Positions 7,060-14,957 of a stretch of DNA of 20,694 nt are shown in pieces; position 1 is the stretch's first letter; each line of letters starts with the position of its first letter. The stretch is from DASYQV01 sp036005125 (GTDB lineage Bacteria > Acidobacteriota > Vicinamibacteria > Vicinamibacterales > UBA2999), in assembly GCA_036005125.1 (NCBI GenBank), contig DASYQV010000207.1, positions 1-20,694 on the forward strand, read 5' to 3'. The position numbers and the translations under genes are program-made. Under the pieces are notes generated by a model that had not been told where the DNA came from, ran no database searches, and worked only from the letters and a program-made list of their open reading frames with translations.

Positions 7060-7417
7060 GTCGCTGGCTAGCAGTGCACCGCGGATGCCACCGACTTCAG
7101 CTCTATAAGATGTTGATAATAAGTAACTTATAACTTGAGTCCTGCTTCGGGAGGGGGTGCGCGCCGGGCGGTCCGGGCACAGGAGCGCACACAGGCGCAC
7201 ATCGGCCGGTCGAGGTGGTTTCCGGATCCTCTTGAGCTGCCAGCCCTTATCCGTATTGACACCGGCCGTCCGGCACACGATCATGGGCTAAGAAGTCTGT
7301 TAAGTCCTGATAATACATGGACATGCGTCTCCCCCGTCCATGGCGCCCATCAGCCGGTTGCGTGCAGCCCTGTAAGTCACGGGGCGAAGCTGTACATCTC
7401 CGGCGACTCCATCCAAT
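7060..7417. other. Non-coding gap with AT-rich island and promoter signals
   Basis: About 358 bases lie between two divergent genes with no convincing ORF. Bases 7100-7137 form an AT-rich island in otherwise GC-rich DNA, centred on a dyad ATAAGT-A-ACTTAT (7119-7131) that could be an operator. A sigma-70-like promoter (7256-7284) and a 7-bp stem-loop CATGGAC/GTCCATG (7316-7342) precede the polysaccharide locus. No riboswitch I know fits. Confidence 0.5.
7256..7284 (+). promoter_or_regulatory. Candidate sigma-70 promoter of the polysaccharide locus
   Basis: A perfect TTGACA (7256-7261), a 17-base spacer and GATCAT (7279-7284, four of six matches). It would give a leader of about 125 bases before the first gene at 7418, containing the stem-loop at 7316-7342. 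Confidence 0.5.
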
Positions 7418-8002
7418 TTGGCCTATCTGATTCTCCTGCCCCTCGTTGTGTCGCTCGCGTGCGACCGGCGGCCACAGGCGTTCGGCGTGTATGCGCCGGA
7501 CACGCGGGAGCTCGTGCGGCTGGACTACGACTCCAATGGGGACGGGGTTATCGACGCGCGCACCTACATGCGCGACGGGCGGCCGGTGCGCCTGGAGGCC
7601 GACCGCGATGGCGATGGGCGTATCGACCGGTGGGAGTACTACGACCAGGCCGGGCAACTGCGACGGGTTGGCGAGTCGAGCGCGCGTGACGGCCGTGAGG
7701 ATACGTGGGTGTCGATGGTTAGCGAGGACACGTGGATCGCGCGCTCGACGCGCCGCGACGGTGTCGTCGATCGACGCGAGCGCTATCGCGGCCAGACGCT
7801 GATCAGCACGGAAACCGACACCAACCACGACGGGCTGCCCGATGCCTGGGAACAGTTCGAGGGCGGCGCACTGCGTGTGTTGCTGCTCGACGACGGTAAA
7901 CGCAGCGGCCGTCCCACCCGCCGCATCGTGTACGAGCGAGGGGGCGCGCGCGTCGAAGTCGACCCCGATGGTGACGGGGTGTTCACGCCCGGCCCCGATT
8001 GA
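7418..8002 (+). CDS. Putative lipoprotein with DxDxDG calcium-binding loops
   Basis: 194 residues. It begins with a short hydrophobic leader MAYLILLPLVVSLAC, where Cys15 could be the lipidated residue, although SLAC is an imperfect lipobox. Four calcium-loop motifs of the thrombospondin type 3/dockerin kind follow: DYDSNGDGVID (36-46), DRDGDGRID (62-70), DTNHDGLPD (134-142) and DPDGDG (182-187). The first three are each followed by an aromatic residue. The only in-frame start is TTG at 7418, without a clear Shine-Dalgarno, so the start is uncertain. It is the first gene of the polysaccharide locus and ends 22 bases before the beta-barrel gene. A periplasmic or outer-membrane, calcium-stabilised role is inferred; the family is not named. 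Confidence 0.75.
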   Translation: MAYLILLPLVVSLACDRRPQAFGVYAPDTRELVRLDYDSNGDGVIDARTYMRDGRPVRLEADRDGDGRIDRWEYYDQAGQLRRVGESSARDGREDTWVSMVSEDTWIARSTRRDGVVDRRERYRGQTLISTETDTNHDGLPDAWEQFEGGALRVLLLDDGKRSGRPTRRIVYERGGARVEVDPDGDGVFTPGPD

Positions 8003-8024
8003 GTCGTTGCGGAATCGAATCCCG

Positions 8025-9206
8025 ATGACCCGGTCCGTGTGCCGAGGACTCATTGCGACCGGCGCGCTGCTCGTGGCGCTCGTCGCGGAGGCTGACGCCC
8101 AGCATCGGTTTCAGACAGGCCCGGTAGCCTGGACGCCCGTGATTACGCTTCGCGAGGCGGGGGTCGACACGAACATGTTCGACGAGCCGTCGAACCCGAA
8201 GCGCGATACCACAGCTGTCGTCTCGCCGCAGGTGACCGCGACCGTTACGCTCGCGACCATGCGGTTGACCACTGCAGGGGCCGCTGACTTCGTGTACTTC
8301 GAGCGGTATACGAGCGAGCGCGGCGTCAACGGAAGAGGAACAGCACGTCTCGACGTGCCGTTGTCGCGCTTCCGGCCGTTCGTGGAGGCCGGCTATCTCA
8401 GCTCGCGAGACCGGCAGAATCCTGAAATCGACACGCGTGCCCGGCGTCTGCAGCGCGACGTGAGCGCCGGCCTGGGCGTTCAGGTGACCGGCCGCGGCCT
8501 CGTCGAGGTGTCAGCGCACGTATCCGACGCGAGGTTCGCTCGCGATGAACGATTCCGCGACGTCAATCTGGCAGAGCGTCTCAATCACGAGTCGCGCGGC
8601 GCCACGGCTACGCTGCGCTATGTGCTGACCCCGCTGACGCAGGCGGTGATAGATGCAGGGTATCTCGAGGATCGGTTCCTTCTTCGACCGGCACAGAATA
8701 CGGAGAACCTCCGGACGAACGTTGGATTCGAGTTTGCTCCGGATGCCATCATTCGCGGCCGCGCCGTCGTCGGCTTCCGCCGCATTACAGCCACCGGGAC
8801 CGAGGGGCTCGACACCGAGGGCGTCACGGCGGCTGTCGACCTGACGTACGTGCTGCTCGGCCGGACACGCTTCGGCGGCCGGATTGCCCGCGATCGCACC
8901 TATTCGATCGAGACGCCGCACTTCCTCCAGACGACCTATGGGCTCGATGTGCTGCACGAGCTTTTCGGTCCCTTTGATCTGACGGTTCTCACCGCGCGCG
9001 ACAGGCTGGATTATCCTGCACGGCTCGACCAGGGGTCGTCAGGGCATGTCGATTTCGTCTGGCGTTACGGCGGCGGGTTCGGCATTCGCGGCGGCGATCG
9101 CTTCCGGATTGGGTTCAACGTCGAGCTGACTCGGCGCGATTCGGCCATTCCGGACCGTGACTTCGACCGGCGGCGTCTGTTCACCACGGTTTCGTATGGA
9201 TTCTAG
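8025..9206 (+). CDS. Outer-membrane beta-barrel protein of the polysaccharide locus
   Basis: 393 residues from the ATG at 8025. A signal peptide is visible: basic MTRSVCRG, a hydrophobic core LIATGALLVALVA, then cleavage near ADA-Q (about residue 25). The mature part is rich in alternating strands (for example FRPFVEAGYLSS, RFRIGFNVELTRRD) and ends in VSYGF, a C-terminal aromatic as recognised by the Bam machinery. The open frame extends back to 7842, but that part overlaps the preceding gene out of frame and lacks a signal. It is seven bases upstream of the export-protein gene. Similar barrels accompany exopolysaccharide export loci, so a role in passing or securing the polymer at the outer membrane is likely but inferred. 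Confidence 0.85.
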   Translation: MTRSVCRGLIATGALLVALVAEADAQHRFQTGPVAWTPVITLREAGVDTNMFDEPSNPKRDTTAVVSPQVTATVTLATMRLTTAGAADFVYFERYTSERGVNGRGTARLDVPLSRFRPFVEAGYLSSRDRQNPEIDTRARRLQRDVSAGLGVQVTGRGLVEVSAHVSDARFARDERFRDVNLAERLNHESRGATATLRYVLTPLTQAVIDAGYLEDRFLLRPAQNTENLRTNVGFEFAPDAIIRGRAVVGFRRITATGTEGLDTEGVTAAVDLTYVLLGRTRFGGRIARDRTYSIETPHFLQTTYGLDVLHELFGPFDLTVLTARDRLDYPARLDQGSSGHVDFVWRYGGGFGIRGGDRFRIGFNVELTRRDSAIPDRDFDRRRLFTTVSYGF

Positions 9207-9213
9207 GTAGATC

Positions 9214-10056
9214 ATGCTTCACTTACTGTCGCTGCTGATTCTACTGTTCCAAACGTCCGCGCCTCCCTCGCCCGTGCCGAAGCCCCAACCGTCGTCGTCG
9301 GGCGACTACGTCGTGGGCGCGCAGGACGTGCTCAAGGTGACTGTCTTCGACGAGCCGCAGCTCTCGGGTACGTTCCGCGTGGACGCCGATGGCACGTTCA
9401 CGTATCCATTCCTCGGGCGGATCGAGGCAAAGGGGCAGACGCTGCGAACGATCGAACGCACCTTGACGAAGCTGCTCGCGGATGGGTACGTCAAGCGGCC
9501 GCAGATTGCCATCGAAGTCGAAGAGTACCGCAGCCGCAACATCTTCATCGTCGGCGAGGTGCGAACGCCGGGGAAGTATGCGCTCAGCGGCCAGATGACG
9601 GTGATTGAGGCGATCGCCCAGGCCGGCTCGACGACGACCAATGCCAGCTCGGACCTGCTGATCCTGCGCCGAGCCGGCGGCGGCGGGACCGACGGAGGGG
9701 CGCTGACTCCCGGTGCCCCAGGGGTCACGCAGACGCTACGGGTGAGCCTGGCTGACATCGAGGCCGGCCGGCAGTCGACAAATGTGATCCTCCAGGAAGG
9801 CGACACGGTCTTCGTCCCGCGCGCCGAGCGCTTCTACGTAACGGGGCAGGTGCGAAGTCCCGGCGCATATACCTACGAGCGCGGCATGACGGTGCTCCAG
9901 GCGATATCGCTGGCGGGTGGTCTCAGCGACCGCGGTTCGAGTCGCGGGATCAAGATCGTGCGGATGACTGGCGGGAAGAAGCGGGAGATCGCCGTGAAGC
10001 TCGAGGACCCGATCGAGCCGAACGACACGATCGTTGTTCGCCAGCGACTCCTTTAG
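9214..10056 (+). CDS. Polysaccharide export protein (Wza/KpsD-type, OPX family)
   Basis: 280 residues. A hydrophobic N-terminal signal (MLHLLSLLILLFQ) and a proline-rich linker precede the polysaccharide export (PES) domain at about 30-105, with DYVVGAQDVLKVTVFDEP and RVDADGTFTYPFLG. Two SLBB-type beta-grasp domains follow at about 108-190 (FIVGEVRTPGKYAL) and 205-278 (FYVTGQVRSPGAYTY). The signal has no cysteine, so unlike Wza it is not a lipoprotein, and the final Wza helix is absent. It probably forms the periplasmic/outer-membrane conduit, perhaps with the beta-barrel protein encoded seven bases upstream. No co-polymerase or tyrosine kinase is present in this window. Confidence 0.93.
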   Translation: MLHLLSLLILLFQTSAPPSPVPKPQPSSSGDYVVGAQDVLKVTVFDEPQLSGTFRVDADGTFTYPFLGRIEAKGQTLRTIERTLTKLLADGYVKRPQIAIEVEEYRSRNIFIVGEVRTPGKYALSGQMTVIEAIAQAGSTTTNASSDLLILRRAGGGGTDGGALTPGAPGVTQTLRVSLADIEAGRQSTNVILQEGDTVFVPRAERFYVTGQVRSPGAYTYERGMTVLQAISLAGGLSDRGSSRGIKIVRMTGGKKREIAVKLEDPIEPNDTIVVRQRLL

Positions 10057-10129
10057 TAATTGTGTGATTCGTGATTGTGTTCGACGTCACGAGTCGCGAG
10101 CCACCACACAATCACGAATCACAAAATTA
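10057..10129. repeat. Long inverted repeat between the export gene and asnB
   Basis: Arms 10057-10079 and 10107-10129 are 23 bases each and complementary except for one position, around a 27-base loop. The left arm contains tandem GTGATTC/GTGATTG heptamers. It starts right after the export-gene stop and ends two bases before the asnB ATG. No T-tract follows, so a folded leader or an mRNA-stability element is more likely than an intrinsic terminator. Confidence 0.8.
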
Positions 10130-10131
10130 CT

Positions 10132-12018
10132 ATGTGCGGCATCGGCGGCCTGGTCAGCTTCGGTGCGACCGACGCTGAACGCGACGCGGCGCGTGCCGCG
10201 GAGTTGAGCGCGGCGCTCGCGCACCGCGGCCCTGACGGTGCCGGCAGTTGGCGTTCGCCGGACGGGCGGGCGCTCTTCGTGCACCGCCGGCTCGCCATCA
10301 TCGATCCATCTCGAGGCGGGGCGCAGCCGATGGTCTCGCCCGACGGGCGTCACGTCATCGTCTTCAACGGCGAGATGTACAACTACCGCGAGCTTCGCAC
10401 CGCGCTGGAGCAGGGGGGCGAGCGCTTTTCGACCGCTTCGGATACGGAGGTGCTGCTTCGTCTGATCGCGCGGCGTGGTCCCGAGGGGCTTGCCGACGTG
10501 CGCGGAATGTTCGCATGTGCCGTGTGGGATGCACGCGAGCAGTCACTCCTCATCGCGCGGGACCGCTTCGCCATCAAGCCGTTGTACGTGGCCGCCGCCG
10601 TCGATCGCGTGGCATTTGCCTCGGAGGTGGGCGCGCTGCGCCGTGCGGGTCTCGTCGAACGCGATGTGTCGCCGGCTGGCGTGCTGGCGTATCTCGCCTG
10701 GGCGAGCATTCCAGCTCCGTTGACGTGGCTCCGCGGCGTCGAGGCCCTCGATGCCGGCACGTGGTGCCGCTGGTCGCGTGACGGCCGGCAGACGCGCGGC
10801 TGCTTCGCGGACGCGACGAGAGTCTACGTGACGGCGCCCGAGGCCGCGACGAGCGAGGCCGCAGTGCGGCGACGTGTCTCCCAGGCGGTATGTGACACGG
10901 TGCGCGCGCACCTGGTCGCCGATGTGCCCGTGGGCGTTTTCCTGTCTGGCGGAATCGACTCGGGCGCGATCGTGTCAACGGCACGCGGCATGATCGGCGG
11001 GGACCTGCACACGTACACCGTTGTGGTTGACGAAGACGAATATTCCGAGGCGAGCCTTGCCCGCGAGGTGGCGGAAGCATTCGGCTCCGCGCATCACGTG
11101 CTCCGAGTGGACGGATCGAGCATCCTTCGTGAGTTGCCTGCGATTGTCCAGCGCATCGACCAGCCGACGGCGGACGCGGTGAACACCTATTGCGTCTCGA
11201 GGGCTGTTGCGAGCACCGGTCTCAAATCCGTCCTGTCCGGTGTGGGCGGAGACGAAATGTTCGGCGGATATCCAAGCTTCGAGCGCATTCCCGCCGGTCT
11301 GCAGCTCGGGCGCGCGTTTGGTCCCGTCATGCGTGCCACGGGGGCGGCGGTCGCGCTGGCGCTCCCTGCGTGGCGTGCGGCGAAGTGGCGCCATTTCGCG
11401 GGCGACCCCGATCTCGAATCGGGATACCGCGCCGTGCGCGGTTTCCTGATGCCGGAGGAGCTCGACGCCATGCTGGGGCCGGCGCTCACAGAGACCAGCG
11501 TGCGCGAGGCAGCGGAGACCGCGGTTGCCGCCGCGGAAGCGCGCTTTTTCACACCCGCGGGGCCTGAGCGCCCGCTCGCGTCGGTCGCGCGGATGGAAAC
11601 ACGAGGGTTCCTGCGATCGCAATTGCTGCGGGACAGCGATGCCGTCTCGATGGCGCACGGTCTCGAGGTGCGGGTGCCGTTCGTGGACCACGAGCTGCAG
11701 CGTGCGGTGTGGCCCGCGCTCGGCGCACATCCCTCGCTGCTTCGAGGGAAGCGCGTGTTGTACGAAGCAGTGCCGCGACCCCTGCCGCGCGCGGTCACCC
11801 ACGCGCCCAAGCGTGGATTCACGCTGCCCTTTGCGGAATGGATGCGCGGCCCGCTGCGAGACCCGGTGCGTGAAGGGTTGCACGCGCTCGTCGCCGGCGG
11901 CTGGATCGCGCCGCACGCGCCTGACGAGGTCTGGTCGGCCTGGCAGCGTGGCCAGGCTCACTGGTCGCGAGCGTGGGGATTGGGGATGCTCGGCCGATTT
12001 CTCGAGGAGGCGCCGTGA
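10132..12018 (+). CDS. asnB: Asparagine synthase-type glutamine amidotransferase (AsnB-like)
   Basis: 628 residues. The start at 10132 gives MCGIGG, placing Cys2 as the N-terminal nucleophile of a class II glutaminase domain; HRGPDG and FNGEMYNYRELR follow. The C-terminal synthetase domain has the pyrophosphate loop SGGIDS at 272-277, with GVGGDEMFGGYP and MAHGLEVRVPFVD further on. The reaction is ATP-dependent amidation of a carboxylate using glutamine ammonia. Frame upstream of 10132 is open but would bury Cys2. The AsnB subfamily found in polysaccharide loci can amidate sugar acids (WbpS in Pseudomonas O-antigen loci), so the substrate may be a uronic acid and not aspartate. No Shine-Dalgarno is visible; the long hairpin ends two bases before the ATG. 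Confidence 0.93.
   Translation: MCGIGGLVSFGATDAERDAARAAELSAALAHRGPDGAGSWRSPDGRALFVHRRLAIIDPSRGGAQPMVSPDGRHVIVFNGEMYNYRELRTALEQGGERFSTASDTEVLLRLIARRGPEGLADVRGMFACAVWDAREQSLLIARDRFAIKPLYVAAAVDRVAFASEVGALRRAGLVERDVSPAGVLAYLAWASIPAPLTWLRGVEALDAGTWCRWSRDGRQTRGCFADATRVYVTAPEAATSEAAVRRRVSQAVCDTVRAHLVADVPVGVFLSGGIDSGAIVSTARGMIGGDLHTYTVVVDEDEYSEASLAREVAEAFGSAHHVLRVDGSSILRELPAIVQRIDQPTADAVNTYCVSRAVASTGLKSVLSGVGGDEMFGGYPSFERIPAGLQLGRAFGPVMRATGAAVALALPAWRAAKWRHFAGDPDLESGYRAVRGFLMPEELDAMLGPALTETSVREAAETAVAAAEARFFTPAGPERPLASVARMETRGFLRSQLLRDSDAVSMAHGLEVRVPFVDHELQRAVWPALGAHPSLLRGKRVLYEAVPRPLPRAVTHAPKRGFTLPFAEWMRGPLRDPVREGLHALVAGGWIAPHAPDEVWSAWQRGQAHWSRAWGLGMLGRFLEEAP
12006..12010 (+). promoter_or_regulatory. 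Ribosome binding site that fixes the permease start
   Basis: GGAGG four bases before the GTG at 12015. It supports that start over the in-frame ATG at 11973, which lies inside asnB. Confidence 0.6.
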
Positions 12019-12851
12019 CCGGGAGGCTCGACGTGGCGACGGCCGTTACGGTGATCAGGCCGGGGCGGTCGCTGCACGTCAGCCCGCGCGAGCTGTGGGA
12101 CTTCCGCGAGCTGCTGTATTTCCTCGTCTGGCGCGACGCGAAGGTCCGCTACAAACAGACCGTCCTTGGTGCGCTGTGGAGCGTCCTTCAACCGCTGCTG
12201 ACGATGGCGGTGTTTGCCGTGTTCTTCGGACGGCTCGCGCGCGTGCCGTCAGACGGGCAGCCATATCCGTTGTTCGCGTTCACGGCGCTTGTCCCGTGGA
12301 CGTACTTCGCCACGGCATTCTCGGCTGGTGCTCAATCCCTCGTGGGCAGCCAGCAGCTCATCTCCAAAGTGTATTTCCCGCGACTGATCATCCCGCTGGC
12401 ATCGGTTGCGACACCCATCATTGACTTTGCGATCGCTGGTGGACTGCTGGCGCTCATGCTCCTGTGGTATGGCATCACGCCGTGGGCCGGCATCTTCCTG
12501 GTGCCTGCGTTCGCGCTTCTGGCGGTGGCGATCGCGCTGGCGGCGACACTCTGGTTCTCGGCGCTCAACGTGGAGTATCGCGACGTCCGGTACGTTCTGC
12601 CGTTCGCCCTGCAGTTCTGGATGTTTGCAACCCCGGTGGCGTATCCCGCCTCCCTGGTGCCGGAGGTCTGGCGTCCGCTGTACGGCCTGAACCCGATGGC
12701 CACGGTTGTCGAGGGGTTCCGGTGGGGCCTGCTCGGGACACCCGCGCCCGGCGCGATGGCCGCTGTCTCGCTCGTCGTCGTCACGATGGCCCTGGTTGGA
12801 GGCGTTGCGTACTTCCGCCGCATGGAAGGCACGTTTGCAGATGTCATCTGA
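12015..12851 (+). CDS. ABC-2 type polysaccharide exporter, permease subunit (Wzm-like)
   Basis: 278 residues; inner-membrane half of the transporter that moves the finished glycan from cytoplasm to periplasm. The family hallmark near the N-terminus is visible: LLYFLVWRDAKVRYKQTVLGALWSVLQP. About six hydrophobic segments follow, for example LLTMAVFAVFFG, TYFATAFSAG, FAIAGGLLALMLLW, IFLVPAFALLAVAIALAATLWF and the final AVSLVVVTMALVGGVAYF. The GTG start overlaps the asnB stop (GTGA) and has GGAGG four bases upstream. The stop overlaps the ATPase start by 11 bases. This coupling, and the partner ATPase, make the exporter assignment firm; the exact polymer is unknown. Confidence 0.94.
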   Translation: MTGRLDVATAVTVIRPGRSLHVSPRELWDFRELLYFLVWRDAKVRYKQTVLGALWSVLQPLLTMAVFAVFFGRLARVPSDGQPYPLFAFTALVPWTYFATAFSAGAQSLVGSQQLISKVYFPRLIIPLASVATPIIDFAIAGGLLALMLLWYGITPWAGIFLVPAFALLAVAIALAATLWFSALNVEYRDVRYVLPFALQFWMFATPVAYPASLVPEVWRPLYGLNPMATVVEGFRWGLLGTPAPGAMAAVSLVVVTMALVGGVAYFRRMEGTFADVI

Positions 12852-14097
12852 CCTCGCGCTGCGGGTGCACGGTCTTGGTAAGCGCTACGAGATCGGCGCG
12901 CGGCCGCGTCGCTACGGGACGCTGCGCGAGCGCATTGCGGCGGCGGCCGTGCGTCCTTGGCGTCGGCTCACGGGTCGCGAGCCGGTGGCCGGACCGCCGA
13001 CGAGCATCTGGGCGCTCGAGGAGGTGTCATTCGATGTGCGCCGGGGCGAGGTGCTTGGCATCATCGGCGGCAACGGTGCCGGCAAGTCGACGCTGTTGAA
13101 GATTCTGTCGCGCATCACGGAACCGACGGTGGGGGAGGCCACCATTTTCGGACGGGTCGGATCGCTGCTCGAGGTTGGCACGGGCTTCCATCCCGACCTC
13201 ACGGGCCGCGAGAACATCTATCTGAACGGCGCAATCCTCGGAATGCGGAAAGCGGAAATCGACCGCAAGTTCGACGAGATCGTCGCCTTCGCCGAGGTGG
13301 ACGCATTCGTCGATACGGCCGTGCGGCACTATTCGAGCGGAATGTACGTCAGGCTCGCGTTTGCCGTGGCCGCACAGCTCGAGCCCGAGATTCTCATCCT
13401 GGACGAGGTGCTCGCGGTGGGCGACGTGCACTTCCAGAAGAAGTGCCTGGGCAAGATGAACGACGTCGCGCGTGGCGGCCGCACGGTACTCTTCGTCAGC
13501 CACAACATGGCCGCGATTCAACGTTTGTGCACCCGCGCGCTGCTCCTCGATCGCGGGCGTGTGGTTGCGGATGGCGCGACCTCTGACGTGACCGGGCGGT
13601 ATCTGAGCGGCGGCGCGCGGCCCGCTTTCGTCGCCGCCGCGCGAACCGGCGAGCCGCAGATTGTTTGCGTGATGCTCAAAGACGCGGCCGGGCGTCCCCT
13701 GGGTCGGCCCGTGATCACGGCCCCGATGGTCATCGAGATCGGTTACGTTCTACCTCAGGCGGCGCCGGGAACCTGTGTCGGCATCGGGATACTCACGGCC
13801 GATGGTGCGCCCGTATTCTCGAGCGACTCGCGCGATGCGGGCGTGGTCGCGTCCGGCGCGGCGGACGAGTACCTGGCGCGTGTGACGGTGCCAGCCGACA
13901 CGCTGCTCGCCGGCGATTTCCAATTGGCCGTGTGCCTGTGGAACGAGCGCGATGTCCTCGACTTGCAGGAGCCGGCCCTGACCTTCAGCATGGATCCGGG
14001 CGCCTCTCCCCTGTATCAGCAGCTCGCGCGTCGAACCGGCGTCGTCCAGGTCCGATGCGCCTGGAAGATCGAGACGACCACCGGTGTTGGCGTATAG
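12841..14097 (+). CDS. ABC polysaccharide exporter, ATPase with C-terminal carbohydrate-binding-like domain (Wzt-like)
   Basis: 418 residues. The nucleotide-binding domain (about 1-255) has Walker A GGNGAGKST (76-84), the signature YSSGMYVRLAFA (SSGM at 165-168) and Walker B ILDEVLAVGD (L187-D188-E189). A roughly 160-residue C-terminal extension rich in beta-strand patterns (VICVMLKDAAG-like start, VGIGILTADGAPVFSSDS, FQLAVCLWNERDVLD) matches the layout of Wzt proteins, whose C-domain recognises the modified non-reducing end of the glycan before export. The first 75 residues include an insertion rich in Arg before SIWALEEVSF, as is common in Wzt/TagH-type ATPases. The ATG at 12841 overlaps the permease gene; the stop runs directly into the repeat array. 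Confidence 0.94.
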   Translation: MSSDLALRVHGLGKRYEIGARPRRYGTLRERIAAAAVRPWRRLTGREPVAGPPTSIWALEEVSFDVRRGEVLGIIGGNGAGKSTLLKILSRITEPTVGEATIFGRVGSLLEVGTGFHPDLTGRENIYLNGAILGMRKAEIDRKFDEIVAFAEVDAFVDTAVRHYSSGMYVRLAFAVAAQLEPEILILDEVLAVGDVHFQKKCLGKMNDVARGGRTVLFVSHNMAAIQRLCTRALLLDRGRVVADGATSDVTGRYLSGGARPAFVAAARTGEPQIVCVMLKDAAGRPLGRPVITAPMVIEIGYVLPQAAPGTCVGIGILTADGAPVFSSDSRDAGVVASGAADEYLARVTVPADTLLAGDFQLAVCLWNERDVLDLQEPALTFSMDPGASPLYQQLARRTGVVQVRCAWKIETTTGVGV

Positions 14098-14129
14098 GGT
14101 CAGAACGGGGTCAGAACGGGGTCAGAACG
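14097..14129 (+). repeat. Three tandem 11-bp units GGGTCAGAACG
   Basis: Three exact head-to-tail copies beginning on the last base of the ATPase stop codon. They form the left half of an inverted array with 14194-14237. Confidence 0.9.
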
Positions 14130-14193
14130 ACGATGCGGATCGACTCAAGGCATTGACACGGTCCGACTCAAGGGGGTAAATGCCCCATCACCG
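14130..14193. other. Spacer between the two repeat arrays
   Basis: Contains CGACTCAAGG twice (about 14141-14150 and 14164-14173) and a GGGG-TAAAT-GCCCC small hairpin. No ORF is supported. The spacing suggests the loop of a large stem formed by the flanking arrays. Confidence 0.5.
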
Positions 14194-14237
14194 GGGTCTG
14201 ACCCCGTTCTGACCCCGTTCTGACCCCGGTCTGACCC
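14194..14237 (-). repeat. Four tandem 11-bp units, inverted relative to the 14097 array
   Basis: GGGTCTGACCC, CGTTCTGACCC, CGTTCTGACCC and CGGTCTGACCC in a row; on the minus strand two are exact GGGTCAGAACG copies. The first contains the palindrome GGGGTC-T-GACCCC (14193-14205). Together with the left array this can form a long imperfect hairpin. Confidence 0.9.
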
Positions 14238-14257
14238 TCCTACAGCAGGGCGGCAGT

Positions 14258-14947
14258 TTGAGACGGTCCACCAATCCCACCGCGATTCGTGAGGCGCTCG
14301 TGCGCCAGCACGCGGGTCGTTGGGCGGCCTTCGAGCGCGCCATCGATTTCGTGAACCGGCTGGGCGTCCCGGGCGACATCCTCGAATTTGGCGTCTTTGC
14401 GGGAGCCAGCCTGGCACTTCTCGCTTTTTCGCACCACTGCCACCCGCACCGCCTCCCGCGCCGTGTCGTCGGGTTCGATTCCTTCAACGGCCTGCCCGCG
14501 ACGCACGACCCGCATCCGGTCTGGCACAAGGGCGCATTCGCTGTGAACGAATGGTGGCACCCCACACTGCCGATCGGCGCTCGGGTCACGCCTGACGCGG
14601 TCCACGACCTGTTCCGGGAGTGCGCCCTCCCCAAGCCGACTGTAGTTGACGGCGCATTCATCGATACGGTGCCGCGGATCGTGCCTCGCGACGTCATGGC
14701 GGCGGCGGTGGTGCATCTCGACTGTGATCTCTACGAGCCCACCCGCGACGTGCTCGCGGGTGTCGCGGCCGCGCTGCAGGACGGGACGATGCTCCTGTTC
14801 GACGATTGGTTCCTCTACCACGGAGACCCCTCCCGCGGAGAGGCGCGCGCCTTCCGTGAGTTCCTCGAGGCTCGTCCCGAATGGGCGGCGGCGCACTACA
14901 AGTCATACGGTGTCTGCGCCAACGCGTTCATCCTGTATCGCGTCTGA
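14258..14947 (+). CDS. TylF/MycF-family O-methyltransferase, copy 1
   Basis: 229 residues. AdoMet-dependent, metal-dependent sugar O-methyltransferase family (macrocin O-methyltransferase type). Visible are GDILEFGVFAGASL (39-52) for AdoMet binding, VVGFDSFNGLP (70-80), HLDCDLYEPT (153-162) and LLFDDWF (179-185), whose aspartates bind the metal. The start is TTG at 14258, 21 bases after the repeat array; a GTG at residue 16 is an alternative. It is followed after ten bases by a paralogue. In this locus the substrate is most likely a sugar residue of the glycan; the position methylated cannot be told. Confidence 0.88.
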   Translation: MRRSTNPTAIREALVRQHAGRWAAFERAIDFVNRLGVPGDILEFGVFAGASLALLAFSHHCHPHRLPRRVVGFDSFNGLPATHDPHPVWHKGAFAVNEWWHPTLPIGARVTPDAVHDLFRECALPKPTVVDGAFIDTVPRIVPRDVMAAAVVHLDCDLYEPTRDVLAGVAAALQDGTMLLFDDWFLYHGDPSRGEARAFREFLEARPEWAAAHYKSYGVCANAFILYRV

Positions 14948-14957
14948 TCTAACGGAC

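Noticed and set aside
7285..7417. Riboswitch (cyclic-di-GMP type) in the leader of the polysaccharide locus
   Set aside because: I searched both strands by eye for the conserved GEMM core and found only loose matches; only a simple 7-bp stem-loop is supported.
7247..8053. 268-codon minus-strand frame opposite the calcium-loop gene
   Set aside because: The plus-strand frame has regular DxDxDG loops and a leader peptide; the minus frame has neither.
14097..14237. CRISPR-like array
   Set aside because: Units are 11 bp, directly abutting with no spacers, and occur in opposite orientations; no cas genes are nearby.
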